A DNA stretch of 64,000 nt. Origin: Ostreococcus lucimarinus CCE9901. Its lineage: Eukaryota; Chlorophyta; Mamiellophyceae; Mamiellales; Bathycoccaceae. The notes under the pieces are model-generated. The model was not told where the DNA came from. It made no database searches and saw nothing but the letters and a program-made list of their open reading frames with translations. The DNA is taken from positions 62,001-126,000 of the forward strand of contig NC_009362.1 in the NCBI RefSeq assembly GCF_000092065.1, given 5' to 3'. Of this stretch, positions 43,453-53,195 are shown in pieces. Position 1 is the first letter of the stretch. Every line of letters starts with the position of its first letter. Made by a program: the position numbers and the translations under genes.

Positions 43453-44475
43453 ATGGACGCCTCAACGTCGCTCGTGGACGAGTACGCGCGACTTCCTCTC
43501 TGCGCGCGCGCGCTCGTCCCTTATGCGCTCGTCATTGGCTTCGTTTTGAACCCGTTGTTCAGCTTGGATGATTTCGTCGCGTTTTGTCCGGGCGACATCT
43601 TACGCCGCGCGCAGTTCCATCGCGTGTTCGCGTCGTTGCTGTACATCGAGGGCGCGTTCTCCACGCTGCTCGTCGCGTGGGCGGCGTTTCGCGTCGTCGC
43701 GCCCTGGGAGCGTTCGCGAGGGACGTTGAGGACGCTCAGCGACGCCGTCGCCGCGTCGGTTCTCGCGAACGCCACGACGACGTGCTTCGCGACGATCGTG
43801 GGCGCGTTCGTGCCCGCGGTGTTTGAAGTTAACTTTTTAGGAGGCACGGGGGTGTTTACGAGTTGCTTCGTGTTGTTTACGCGCGAAATTGCGCGCGCGC
43901 CGGCGAACACGGATTTGGCGACGCCGTTCGGCGTCGCGATGCCGGCGAAACGCGCGCCGTACGTTACCGCGGTGATTTTGGTGTTTCTGGGAGGGTGTAA
44001 TCCACTCGAAGTGCTGGCGTGCTTGTACGTTGGCAACGCGTGGGCGGCGAATGGGATTGTTTGGGCGACGGCGAGCGACGGTACGCTGGCGCAGCTCGAG
44101 AACGGCGCGCTGCGATTCGCGAGCCGACAGCCCGGATACGTCGCGGTGAACGGGCAGATGTTGCCCGTCGACTCGCGCGATAGTAGCAGCGATAATTCTA
44201 GCTCAACGGCGAGCTCGTTCGTCGAAGGTGTGGCGGCGATGGTGTCCAACGCGGCGCGCGAGGCGAGACGCCGATTCACCGAAACGGCCAATCGAAGCGC
44301 GGCGCCCGCGGCGGCGACCACGCCCGCGGCACCCGCGACGGCAGATGAAGCCCCGTCGGCATCTCGTGGAGTAGATACGAGACCAAAGCCGCAGACGCGA
44401 GAAGAGCGCGCGGCGGCGTTTGCGGCGGCATTCGAGCGGCGAAACTCAGACGACGCAGACGACGACGCGACTTGA
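43453..44475 (+). CDS. Rhomboid-like (derlin/UBAC2-type) membrane protein, probably not a protease
   Basis: The 340-aa protein has several hydrophobic segments in its first 210 residues (ARALVPYALVIGFVLNPLFS; FSTLLVAWAAFRVV; YVTAVILVFLGGCNPLEVLA). The pattern 'P.d.lr..Q.hRvf.S.l' (CPGDILRRAQFHRVFASLLY) is that of rhomboid-fold proteins at the end of TM1/L1. The expected catalytic G-x-S-G is replaced by GGTGVF, so no active serine is visible. The rest is a hydrophilic, Ala/Ser-rich tail ending REERAAAFAAAFERRNS, with no UBA domain recognised. A role in ER quality control, as for derlins and UBAC2, is inferred only from the fold. Confidence 0.6.
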   Translation: MDASTSLVDEYARLPLCARALVPYALVIGFVLNPLFSLDDFVAFCPGDILRRAQFHRVFASLLYIEGAFSTLLVAWAAFRVVAPWERSRGTLRTLSDAVAASVLANATTTCFATIVGAFVPAVFEVNFLGGTGVFTSCFVLFTREIARAPANTDLATPFGVAMPAKRAPYVTAVILVFLGGCNPLEVLACLYVGNAWAANGIVWATASDGTLAQLENGALRFASRQPGYVAVNGQMLPVDSRDSSSDNSSSTASSFVEGVAAMVSNAAREARRRFTETANRSAAPAAATTPAAPATADEAPSASRGVDTRPKPQTREERAAAFAAAFERRNSDDADDDAT

Positions 44476-44555
44476 GTGTCCATAGTCACGACGTCGTGCG
44501 ACGAAGACGACGAAGATTCGATTCGCCACGTCACTCACGCGCGGCGGTCCGGAGA

Positions 44556-45395
44556 ATGAGCAGTGCTCGAGAATCGTTGGTGTTCTCCGCGAAGCTATCA
44601 CAGCAATGCGGCAGAGACGAGGATATGCTCGGAAGCATGCGTACGCTCGCGGCGACGTGCGACGAAGAGCTCACTGACGAAGAACGAAATCTTTTTTCGG
44701 TGGCGTTGAAGAACGTGCTTCAATCCCTGAGATCGAGCATCGCCGTCGCGAAAGCGATGGAACTGCGGGAACGACAGCTTGCGAACGACGACGGGGCGGC
44801 GCTCGCGAAGGGTTATGCGCAGAAGCTGTCCGCAGAGCTCTCGCGTTTTTGCTCTTCGACGATTGAGGCGATAGAGCGACGGTTGTCCACGCCGACGGAA
44901 TCTTCCGCGCACGCGCGCGTGTTTTACCTCAAGCTTCTGGGAGATTACTGGCGATACACGTGTGAAGTTGACATCGACGCCGACAAGCGGGACGAAGCCA
45001 TCGCGCATTGTACCGACGCGTACGAAGTCGGCGTGGAACTCGCCGCGACATCTGGGCTCACCATGTGCGATCCGATACGCTTGGGATTGTACCTGAACCA
45101 AACAGTCTTTCTTTACGAGATCGTCGGGAAACACAGTGGCGCAATCGCCATCTCCAACGCCTGCGTATGCGCATTCGAATCCGCTCGAGAAGCCATCGGC
45201 GTCGCCGACGTCGCCGACGTCGGCGAGGCGATGGCCGACGCGGAAGCGATCGTCCAACTCATGCGAAACAACTGCGTACTGTGGCAGCGTGAACTCGAAC
45301 ACGAGCGCGAGCGCGCGTCCGCTGGTGCGCGCGGCGCGACGGACGACGACGAGATCGATCAACTCCTACAAAAATTACATTTAGCGGCGCGTTAG
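44556..45395 (+). CDS. Divergent 14-3-3 protein
   Basis: 14-3-3 dimers bind phosphoserine/threonine motifs on client proteins. The 279-aa protein retains the nine-helix pattern: ERNLFSVALKNVLQSLRSSI, ARVFYLKLLGDYWRYTCEVD, EAIAHCTDAYEVGVELAATS, DPIRLGLYLNQTVFLYEIVG. The phosphopeptide pocket is intact: Lys52, Arg59, Arg133, Tyr134 and Asn181 correspond to the canonical Lys, Arg, Arg-Tyr and Asn. Helices 1-2 and the C-terminal helices (VADVGEAMADAEAIVQLMRN) differ strongly from standard plant isoforms, so clients or dimer partners may be special. The start at 44556 fits the family N-terminus. Its stop is 8 bp from that of the convergent DUF1415 gene. Confidence 0.88.
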   Translation: MSSARESLVFSAKLSQQCGRDEDMLGSMRTLAATCDEELTDEERNLFSVALKNVLQSLRSSIAVAKAMELRERQLANDDGAALAKGYAQKLSAELSRFCSSTIEAIERRLSTPTESSAHARVFYLKLLGDYWRYTCEVDIDADKRDEAIAHCTDAYEVGVELAATSGLTMCDPIRLGLYLNQTVFLYEIVGKHSGAIAISNACVCAFESAREAIGVADVADVGEAMADAEAIVQLMRNNCVLWQRELEHERERASAGARGATDDDEIDQLLQKLHLAAR

Positions 45396-45403
45396 ACGCC
45401 GAG

Positions 45404-45976
45404 CTACTCGCGTTGAAATCGAACGAGCGCCTCCGCCAACGCGTCGTATCCAATCTCGCGCAAATTCCGCGCGTTTCTCGCCGGCGTCTCGCGCGCGTCG
45501 ACGGCGAAATCATCCACGGCATCGCTCACGTCGATCTCGCGCAAGATGTGCCACGACGGCCAAGGCGACCGATTCGTAAAATTCCCCGCGGCGTCCGGCG
45601 ATTCGCCCGCGAAAACGAACGACGGGTGAAACGCGACGCACTGCACCTCGCCCTCCAACCCCGACACGACGAGCGCCTCATCGATCACTTCCTGCGCGTC
45701 CAACATCGCGCCGAAATCCCCCGCGAACGCGTCGACGCGCGGCGCGACGACGACGATCGTCGTCCACGCGCCGCCGCCGCCTTCGTCGTCGCTCGCCGTC
45801 GCCGCGAGCGCCGCCGCCTCGCGCACCACCGCCTCGCACGCCCCCGCTTCGCTCGCGTCCTCGCACACGCGCACTCGAAGCTTCGCGCGGCTCGCGAACG
45901 GGCACACGCGCGCGCCGTCGACGACGAACGCGTCGACCCACTCGCGCGTCCGTCGCTCGATGAATTCCGCCGACAT
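45404..45976 (-). CDS. DUF1415-family protein
   Basis: From MSAEFIERRT the protein is 190 aa and follows the DUF1415 pattern known from bacteria: an N-terminal helix (TREWVDAFVVDGARVCPFAS), a central TIVVVAPRVDAFAGDFGAML, the LEGEVQCVAFHPSFVFAG block and FTNRSPWPSWHILREIDVSD near the end. The biochemical role is unknown. The frame is open further up, with ATGs at 46075 and 46144, and that sequence (Arg/Ala/Ser, no acids) could be an organelle transit peptide. However, it is built on the arms of a 31-bp inverted repeat, so I give the conservative start. Confidence 0.8.
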   Translation of the reverse strand: MSAEFIERRTREWVDAFVVDGARVCPFASRAKLRVRVCEDASEAGACEAVVREAAALAATASDDEGGGGAWTTIVVVAPRVDAFAGDFGAMLDAQEVIDEALVVSGLEGEVQCVAFHPSFVFAGESPDAAGNFTNRSPWPSWHILREIDVSDAVDDFAVDARETPARNARNLREIGYDALAEALVRFQRE

Positions 45977-45996
45977 CGCCTTCGTTCGCGCGCCTC

Positions 45997-46073
45997 GCGC
46001 GCTCGACCGCGCGCGAACGCGCGCGCGCGCGGCGCGCGGTGACGCGCGCGCGTTCGCGCGCGGTCGAGCGCGC
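45997..46073. repeat. Perfect 31-bp inverted repeat in a divergent promoter
   Basis: The left arm 45997-46027 (starting GCGCGCTCGACCGCGCGCGA) and right arm 46043-46073 are perfect reverse complements, with a 15-bp loop. The element sits between the DUF1415 and PTRHD1 start codons and could extrude as a cruciform, or be transcribed as a hairpin 5' leader if transcription begins outside it. Confidence 0.9.
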
Positions 46074-46146
46074 ATGCGCGCGCGCGACGCGCGGCGGTGT
46101 GTCGCCTCGTCGAGTGCCGGCGGCCGAGGCGGCGCGGGCGGCACTC

Positions 46147-46677
46147 ATGCGCGCGTCTCTCGCGACCGCGCGCCCGCTCGTCGCGTCCTGGACGCGCGCG
46201 ACGCGCGAACGCGCGCCGACGACGCGCATGCGACGCGTCGACGCGAGCGCGAGCGCGCCCGCGTCGACGAAGACGACGGATGATGAATTGTACCAGTTCA
46301 TCGTTCTGCGGAAAGATTTGGGACGCGCGCTGCGCTGGCCGCTCGGCGCGCTCGCGGCGCAGTGCGCGCACGCGGCGGTGAGCGCGGTGTGGACGTACGC
46401 CGATCGCGAGGACACGCGAGAGTATTGTTCGAAGGAAAACATGGCGAACATGCGCAAGGTGGTGCTGGAGATAAAGAATGAGAGTCAGTTGACGGCGCTG
46501 AGCGAAAAATTGAAAGGAGACGGAATCGAACACGCGCTGTGGAGAGAACAGCCGGAAGACGTGGTGACGTGCCTGGCGACGCGACCGTATCGGCGCAGTG
46601 TGGTGGGGGGGTACTTTAAAAAGTGTAATTTGGCCAAGGACGTGTTCGGCGCGGCGAAAGAGGGCGACTCGTCGTGA
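46147..46677 (+). CDS. PTRHD1: Peptidyl-tRNA hydrolase PTH2-fold domain protein, PTRHD1-like
   Basis: The 176-aa protein begins with an Arg/Ala/Thr-rich presequence-like stretch (MRASLATARPLVASWTRATR) and continues with LYQFIVLRKDLGRALRWPLG, ALAAQCAHAAVSAVWTY, MANMRKVVLEIKNESQLTAL, EHALWREQPEDVVTCLATRPY and a final YFKKCNL. This matches human PTRHD1 closely (QYLVLRKDL, WPAGALVAQACHA, MRKVVLEAPDE, LWLEQPENIATCIALRPY). PTH2-fold proteins free peptidyl-tRNA; whether the PTRHD1 branch is active is uncertain. Organelle targeting is inferred from the N-terminus. It is convergent with the ABC1 kinase (42 bp). Confidence 0.88.
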   Translation: MRASLATARPLVASWTRATRERAPTTRMRRVDASASAPASTKTTDDELYQFIVLRKDLGRALRWPLGALAAQCAHAAVSAVWTYADREDTREYCSKENMANMRKVVLEIKNESQLTALSEKLKGDGIEHALWREQPEDVVTCLATRPYRRSVVGGYFKKCNLAKDVFGAAKEGDSS

Positions 46678-46719
46678 GGTCGTCGTGTATCACATCGCTA
46701 GTAGAAAGTGTAAGCATCG

Positions 46720-49026
46720 CTAGAACAGACTCGAACTGCTCGGCCAAAGACTTCTTCCATTCGGCGCGCCGTCTTCTTCGTCCTCTTTGTTTGACATGTA
46801 GTCCTCGACCGCGTTCAAGCGGCTTCCCGCGCCGACGTTTAGCCTGCGCTGCAAGCCAAGCAAAGAGCGGTTCACGAGCAGTTTCGTCTTCAACCTAAAT
46901 CGACTGGGCGGGACTTCACCGTTGAGTACGAGCGCGTTGCGCGCGATGGCTTCCCACGCCTCGACCATGGACATGCGCAAGCCGCACGTGCTGAGCATAC
47001 CGCGCAAGAGAAAGACGCTTCGTATCGCGAAGAAGCCCTCTTGCGTGTTTTGTACAATTTTATTCTGCACGAATGGAGAGTTCTTTAGATCCATGACGTT
47101 CATTTCCGCCAAAGGCGACGGCCGCGTATCAAAGTATGCGTACGCGAGCGCGCTCAACGCTTCCGTGGTCGGGCGCTGGAGTCGCACGGTGCCGTGTTCG
47201 CTAATTTCCCGCGCGATGGACACGTGGTCTTCGTTCGCCATGTACAGCGACAACCGACACATGTGCATGCGCTCTACCTCGCTCACGCGCTTGGTTTGTC
47301 CCCAGTCGAGCAAGACTAGCTTTCCATCGTTAGCGACCATGAAATTTCCTGGATGCGGATCGGTGTGGAAGTGACCGTGCTTCAACATCATCACCCCCCA
47401 CGCGGTGAACATTGAGTGAAACACGCCTTGCCAGCCGAACCCACCCGCGCCGTGACACTTGGACACGGGCGTGGGGCAGCGTGGAATTTTGTTCTGCGCC
47501 CGCGCGCGATTGAAAAGCGTCAGCAGTTTCATCCCGCGAACGCGTCGCATGATCAACACGCGACGCGTCGACATTATGACTTGCGGCACGGATATGCGAT
47601 CCGCCAAACCCGCCGCGTCGAGCAACTTTCCAAACTCTTCCGTCTTCGCGCCTTCGATGGTGAAATCGAACTCTTCGTCGACGACGTCCAAGTAAGCGCG
47701 AAAAATGGTCGGGAAATCTAGCCCTTCGTCGAGACCGAGCCAACGCATGGCTTTGGTGGTTTGCAACATGCTCTCGATGTCGCCGATCATCATCGCCGCG
47801 TCCGTCGCTTGCACTTTCACCGCCACTTCACGGCCGTCGAGTAAACGCCCGAAGTGCACCTGCGCGATCGACGCCGTCGCCACAGGCTTACGACTGAGCT
47901 CGGCAAAGTGCTCTCCGAGGTGTCCACCGAGAGATTCCTCCAACGTCTTTCGCACCTCGCGAAACGAAACCGGCGGATTGTTGTCCATGGTTTTCGAAAA
48001 GCACTCAATGTACGGCGCCGGCATCATCTGTTTCGCCGTGCCCGCGATTTGTCCAACCTTTCTATAAAATCCACCGAAATCTTCTATGACGTCTCGCATG
48101 CGCTCGGCCCCCCATTGATGCTGTCGCTCCCACGCCTCGTCGCGCTTTTCGGCGTCGCGAATCCTCGCGATGCGCCTCTTCGCGATCAAATACGACCCAA
48201 TCACCGGCGCCACGCGCATAGAGTAGTCAATCTTCCTCTGTTGTTTCCTCGCCGTGACGCGCATGACGAGCCGCATGCCTTGCCACGTCGCCCACCGCCT
48301 CAAAGTCCCCCTCGCCTTGGCCGGCGCCGCCGCGAGCGCGCGCGCGCACGCCCGCCCTCCCGGTCCCGGAATCTTCCGCTCCACGAATCGCACGATCGGC
48401 GACGCGTCTCCAGTGCGTCGCGTCGACGCCGCCGCGACGATCACCGCCGTCACCACTCCGTGCACCTTCGGCGCCCAGCACCGCAGCGTCGCGCTCGCCG
48501 CCGCGCATCCGAACGCCTTCGCCGCGCCGCCGAGCGCGCGCAACCCGAATCCAACCTTCCCGAGCGCGCTCGCGCGCTTAAACTCCCCCACCGCTCCCAA
48601 CGTCGCCCTTCCCACCACCGCACCGACGCCCGCGAGCCACTCCGCGCCTCGATCGCGCTCTCTCGCCAACCTCTTCGCGCCCCGCTCGAACGCTCGCGGC
48701 CGCTTCATCCGCCGCGGCCGCAGCCGCGCCAACCCGAACCGTTTCATCCGCGTCCTCGCCGGCGTTCGCGCGCTCCGCTGCGACCGTCTCGCGCGACGGT
48801 GCACCGTCAGCGTCGGTCGCGCCGTCGTCGCGTCGTCGCTCGCGCGCGTCGTCGCGTCGTCGTCGCGCCCGTTCGCCTCCCGATGCGGCGCCGTCGCGAA
48901 TCCTTCCCCGCGCGCGCCGTGGAGCCCGTACGCGGGCAGCGGCAGCGCGGGCAGCGGCGGCGGCGGTGCGCGCGCCGCGCGCGCCTCGCCCGCGCCGCCG
49001 TCGTCGCCCGCGCCGTCGCTCGACAT
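46720..49026 (-). CDS. ABC1/ADCK (UbiB-family) atypical kinase
   Basis: The 768-aa protein has a long Ala/Arg-rich N-terminal region (about 1-250) and then an ABC1 domain: the hallmark KVGQ (323-326), the Ala-rich loop that replaces the Gly loop (PVATASIAQVHFG, 381-393), Lys404 (VAVKVQ), Glu of EFDFTIEGAKTEEF, catalytic HTDPHPGNF and metal-binding LLDWGQTK. Plant and algal ABC1 kinases act in mitochondrial coenzyme Q synthesis or in plastoglobules (prenylquinones); the compartment is not clear here, as the N-terminus is Pro/Gly-rich rather than a typical presequence. It diverges from GCP6 with 89 bp between starts. Confidence 0.9.
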   Translation of the reverse strand: MSSDGAGDDGGAGEARAARAPPPPLPALPLPAYGLHGARGEGFATAPHREANGRDDDATTRASDDATTARPTLTVHRRARRSQRSARTPARTRMKRFGLARLRPRRMKRPRAFERGAKRLARERDRGAEWLAGVGAVVGRATLGAVGEFKRASALGKVGFGLRALGGAAKAFGCAAASATLRCWAPKVHGVVTAVIVAAASTRRTGDASPIVRFVERKIPGPGGRACARALAAAPAKARGTLRRWATWQGMRLVMRVTARKQQRKIDYSMRVAPVIGSYLIAKRRIARIRDAEKRDEAWERQHQWGAERMRDVIEDFGGFYRKVGQIAGTAKQMMPAPYIECFSKTMDNNPPVSFREVRKTLEESLGGHLGEHFAELSRKPVATASIAQVHFGRLLDGREVAVKVQATDAAMMIGDIESMLQTTKAMRWLGLDEGLDFPTIFRAYLDVVDEEFDFTIEGAKTEEFGKLLDAAGLADRISVPQVIMSTRRVLIMRRVRGMKLLTLFNRARAQNKIPRCPTPVSKCHGAGGFGWQGVFHSMFTAWGVMMLKHGHFHTDPHPGNFMVANDGKLVLLDWGQTKRVSEVERMHMCRLSLYMANEDHVSIAREISEHGTVRLQRPTTEALSALAYAYFDTRPSPLAEMNVMDLKNSPFVQNKIVQNTQEGFFAIRSVFLLRGMLSTCGLRMSMVEAWEAIARNALVLNGEVPPSRFRLKTKLLVNRSLLGLQRRLNVGAGSRLNAVEDYMSNKEDEEDGAPNGRSLWPSSSSLF

Positions 49027-49115
49027 GGCGCGCGTCGCGCAGTGCCGGTCGTTGCGTCAATCATCGCCTCGCGCGTCGCCGACGTCGCGCGCGCGACGTC
49101 GGCGCGCCGCGAACG

Positions 49116-49267
49116 ATGCGCGCGACGACGTCGTCGACGGCGCCGCGCGCGCGCGACGGCGATCGGCGCGACGGCGAGGCGTCGACGGCGCCGTCTTTGA
49201 CTGATTTGTTCAAACGCCTCGCGCGGACGCACGTCGAGCGACGACGACGCGACGGCGCGGCGGCGCG

Positions 49268-49299
<32 letters not shown>

Positions 49300-52200
49300 T
49301 GGTGCGAGCGATGACGGCGCGGGCGTGGGCGCGCGCGCTGGGCGCGGAGCGACGGACGCTTTCGGGACGCGCGGCGTCGGCGCTCGCGAGACGCGAGACG
49401 CGACGAAGGCGCGACGACGACGAACGAACGAACGACGACGAGGCGCGCGCGATCGGCGCGGATGAGATGTACGTGCGATTGTGCGAGCGGGACGGGGACG
49501 ACGGACGAGCGCGAGCGATGGATGAGATGTTGGCGGCGTTGGAGGCGAGCGCGGGCGAAGACGCGGCGGCGATTCAGAGGTTGGCGTTCGCGCTCGAGGG
49601 AAGCGGTGGTGGTGGGAACGAGCGCGCGAGCGGGGCGGGGGGGCTCGAGAGGATCGATGTCGTCGCGAGCGCGGGGCGGGATTGGAGCGCGGTGCCGGAT
49701 GTCGGTCGGTTGCGAATCGCCGCGGCGACGACGCGAGAGTTCGCGATGGAGGACGACGGCGCGGAGGCGGCGAGACGCGTGCCGGGATTGCGGCACGGTG
49801 CGGTGTTCGGACTCGACCGGGCGGTCGTGGACGAGGGCGACGGCGACGACGACGACGACGACGGCGACGACGATGACCGTGTTGTGAGTGGTGAAATAGA
49901 TAGCGCGAAAGATGACGACGCCGGCGGACGCGACGCCGGCGTCGCGGACAAGGCGCTCGCGTTAGACAGAGGGTCAGGCGACTCTGCGTCGCTTTGGCTC
50001 GCCGCCGCGGCGGATATCGAGACTACGACGTTGCGTTCGTGTTGGGATACGCGAAACGCCGGTGCGCGTGCGACTTCGAGTGCGCTCGACGCGGAAACGT
50101 TTGATCTTGCGTATCGACGCGCGTTTCGGCCGGTGAAGGGGATTGATACCGAGCCCGTCATCGCGAGCGAGCGTGATTGCGCGCACGTCGTCGCAATGGC
50201 GCTCAGTGGGTGTCAAACGAGCGCAGACATACTCGTCGCGGCGGCAGCAAGCACAGGTAGTGGTGTACGCATGCGTTTCGCGTCGAGCTCGACGCTGGCG
50301 TTTAGGAACGCTTTGAAAACTATGGCGTCGGCGGCGGAGCGCCGATGCGAGCTCGACTACGCCGTCAGCCGCATGACGACGCCATACATGCGACCGATGG
50401 CGAGCGCGATACGCGATATTCTTCGCGCCCACGCCGCAGCGTTGCAAGCCATGCCAGAGGCGACGGCGGAACGGCGTCTCGCCGAGCGCGATACTGTTGA
50501 CGACCTGACCGAAACGCAATCGGACGTAGGCGACGTCACGTTACTCGAGGTCACCGTGCACACGAAACGTTTGCGTCGTCAAGTGGATATTATTTTCAAC
50601 CTCATCACCGACGAGCGGTCGTTAGATACTTCTTTGGTGCCGCATCCGGTGTTGATCCGTCGTCTGGAGACGTCGCTGTCGCACGTGGAGGATGAAGAAA
50701 CACCGATGATTCAGTACTTGTATGCGCGAGCGGCAAAACCTATCATCGACGACACCTTGTCTTGGATATACGCTGCGGCGCCGCCGTTTTCGAAGTCAGA
50801 GTTTTTCATAGAGTGCTCGCCAACGTGGTCAAATCTTTCTACATTTCATGAAAGTCCCGTGCGAGGAGGCGCGCCGCCGTGCTGGCTCGGCGGCCGCGCG
50901 CACGATGGCGAAGACGAATTCGCGGAGACCGATACGCTCACCATCGCGCGTGTTCGGTCGAGTGTGAACCCCGCTCTGGCGGTCGATCGAGCGAAAGAAG
51001 TCCTCCGCATTGGTTTGCAGCTTCGCATTTTACAGCGATTGCCGCACACGCGCGGGTTTGCACGCGCTGTGAAAGATGCATTCGTCAAAATTTCGGCGTT
51101 TCAAGCGCACACAGAGCGCGATGCCAGGCAGTGGCTCAATCGAGTGCGCTTGCTCGAATCGCGCGTCGTCGCGCTGGCTCGAGAAAGCACGAACAGCATG
51201 CACGAGATGCGCGCCGCACGAGCGCGAGAGTTGGACTCGGCGAGAGCAGCATTCGTCGCCAAGACGCGCGCCGAAATACTGGCGCGCGAAAAAACGCGAC
51301 TAAGACGTCTTGAGGAGATCGACGAATCGAAGCGAGTGGAGCGTAAAGGGCAGCTCGAAGAGTTGGACGAACGTGAAAAGCAACGTCGCGACGCGCGCGC
51401 GCAAAAGATTGCCGACGAGCGCGCATGGCTTGAAGATCGAGAGGAAAAGCAGCGCGCCTTTGAGCAACAAAAAGTGGAAAAGAAGATGGAAGAAACGCGC
51501 TTACGCCTTGAACAAGAGGATGCGAAATTAGCGTGGTTTCGATGGCACGAAAGCCGTCTGGTGCTTAATGATAAGCGAAGAGCCTTCGTGCGCGCAATGG
51601 AATCAGTGCAAGAAGAAGAAGCAGTGACCGCGCTCGCAAACGCGATGAGCTTAGGTTTCGCGACGTCGCCATCACCGTCGAACGACCTCTTCATCGAGCC
51701 CTTCGAGAGTGTCACGCCAACAGTGATGATTGAAGAAGCCGAAGAGGTGAATGTTATCGAAGAAGACGACATCGCATCAGACGATTTTGCCGACGCTTCC
51801 GAAATGTTCATCGACGAATCCGCGACGTCGTCGCCGTCGACAGTCTTATCCTTACATTCCGCAGATGACGATGAGCGCAGCGTGGATATAAAAGAGAAAG
51901 ACATCGTGGAAACTGTTTCGGCGCCGGACAACATGGACGAGATGCGTGACGGCGCAAAAGATCTTGAAACGCACGACCACACATCTCGAGCGTATTTGGG
52001 TGAAGCTTTCGGCACGCCTTTGCCACTTTTGTTGGAACAAGAAATGCGCGAAATCATCACACGCCAATCCGATGTTTTGGGACGGTACACCACGACAGTG
52101 CTTATGGATCATCTCGCGCTCGAACTTCATCTTGACGCCATCGTTCGGTTCACCATGGGAGGTGAACTCGGCTTCGCGGACGCGCTGCTGAACAATCTAC

Positions 52201-53087
52201 AATCAAAATGCGTCGCCGCACGAGAACGAATGACACAAGGCTCCGCGCGTGTCATGCAAACTGTATTGGAGGGCGCCATCGACGATACAGGTTTGCGAGA
52301 TGACCACATGAGTAAGCGTTTACGTTTATGCGAGAATGCCGATGCGCTGGTGTCTGTTGACCCGTACAATTTGAATTTATCCGCCGCCGTCGAGTGTTCG
52401 TACGCTGCTCCCTGGCCCTTGAACCTTATTTTTGCGGATGCGGGAGACGACCACCCGCTCGCGCACACGAAAATTGCGCTATTGCAAATACGGCACGCGG
52501 CGAGTGCTGTCAAAGATGTTTCGGCGTTGGTACACGCGAGCTCAAGAACGCGAGCTTTACTGGATTCGACGCAAACAAATTTGGATTTGCGTGCGAGGCG
52601 ATTGCGCAAACTATCCTTGCTCGCGTCATCTTTTCAGCATTTCGTCGATGCTCTTCACGGGCATGTGTTCGAAGCCGTACACGTCGGCGCGCGAGGACGC
52701 TTGTTTGCAAGTCTTCGCGACGACGGCGGGAACATCCTCCCACGCAACATCGACGCCCTTCGCGACGTGTTTGATGAATTCTGCGCTCGCACGTACGCTG
52801 CGTGTTTCTTGCGCCCCATCGACACGGCGCTCAAGGCCCTGGTGGACGATGGTTTACAGCTCGCCCTAGAGTTGAAGTCTCTTCTCGCGTCGAGCGACGC
52901 CGAATCGTTACTCGAAGATGGTCTCGCGTGCGCCGCAGCGCAGCAAATCCACTCGAAATTTCACGCGTTGATGACGCAACTGTGCTTCCGCGCGCGCATC
53001 ACTTCCTCCGACACCGCGGTTGGCTTCATCCAACGCGTCGATTTCAACGAATTCTATCTCGGCGCGACCATCGACATGGAATTTTAA
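49116..53087 (+). CDS. GCP6: Gamma-tubulin complex component, GCP6-like
   Basis: GCPs build the gamma-tubulin ring complex that nucleates microtubules. The 1323-aa protein has a GCP N-terminal (GRIP1) part (VDIIFNLITDERSLDTSLVP; IQYLYARAAKPIIDDTLSWI) and a long insert with a Glu/Arg/Lys coiled coil (about 51.15-51.55 kb; LDEREKQRRDARAQKIADER). The GRIP2 part is LRAL-like LEL.LDAIVRFTMGGELGFA with DALLNNL, then YAAPWPLNLIFADAGDDHPL and the C-terminal helices. Long inserts between GRIP1 and GRIP2 are typical of GCP6, and the 'WPLNLI' block fits. The start MRATTSSTAPRARD gives an N-terminus SLTDLFKRLA; the reading frame upstream overlaps the ABC1 kinase start. Confidence 0.85.
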
Positions 53088-53195
53088 CCACGGCGAGCGC
53101 ATTCGTCGTACAGTAGCGTTCATAGGTAATTACAACAGTAGCGGTCTTAGGTACACGGCGCGACGAGCCCGCATCGCTCGTCGCGCATTATTCAT

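Noticed and set aside
48966-49115. Upstream extension of GCP6
   Set aside because: It overlaps the first codons of the divergent ABC1 kinase and is Arg/Pro-rich without homology.
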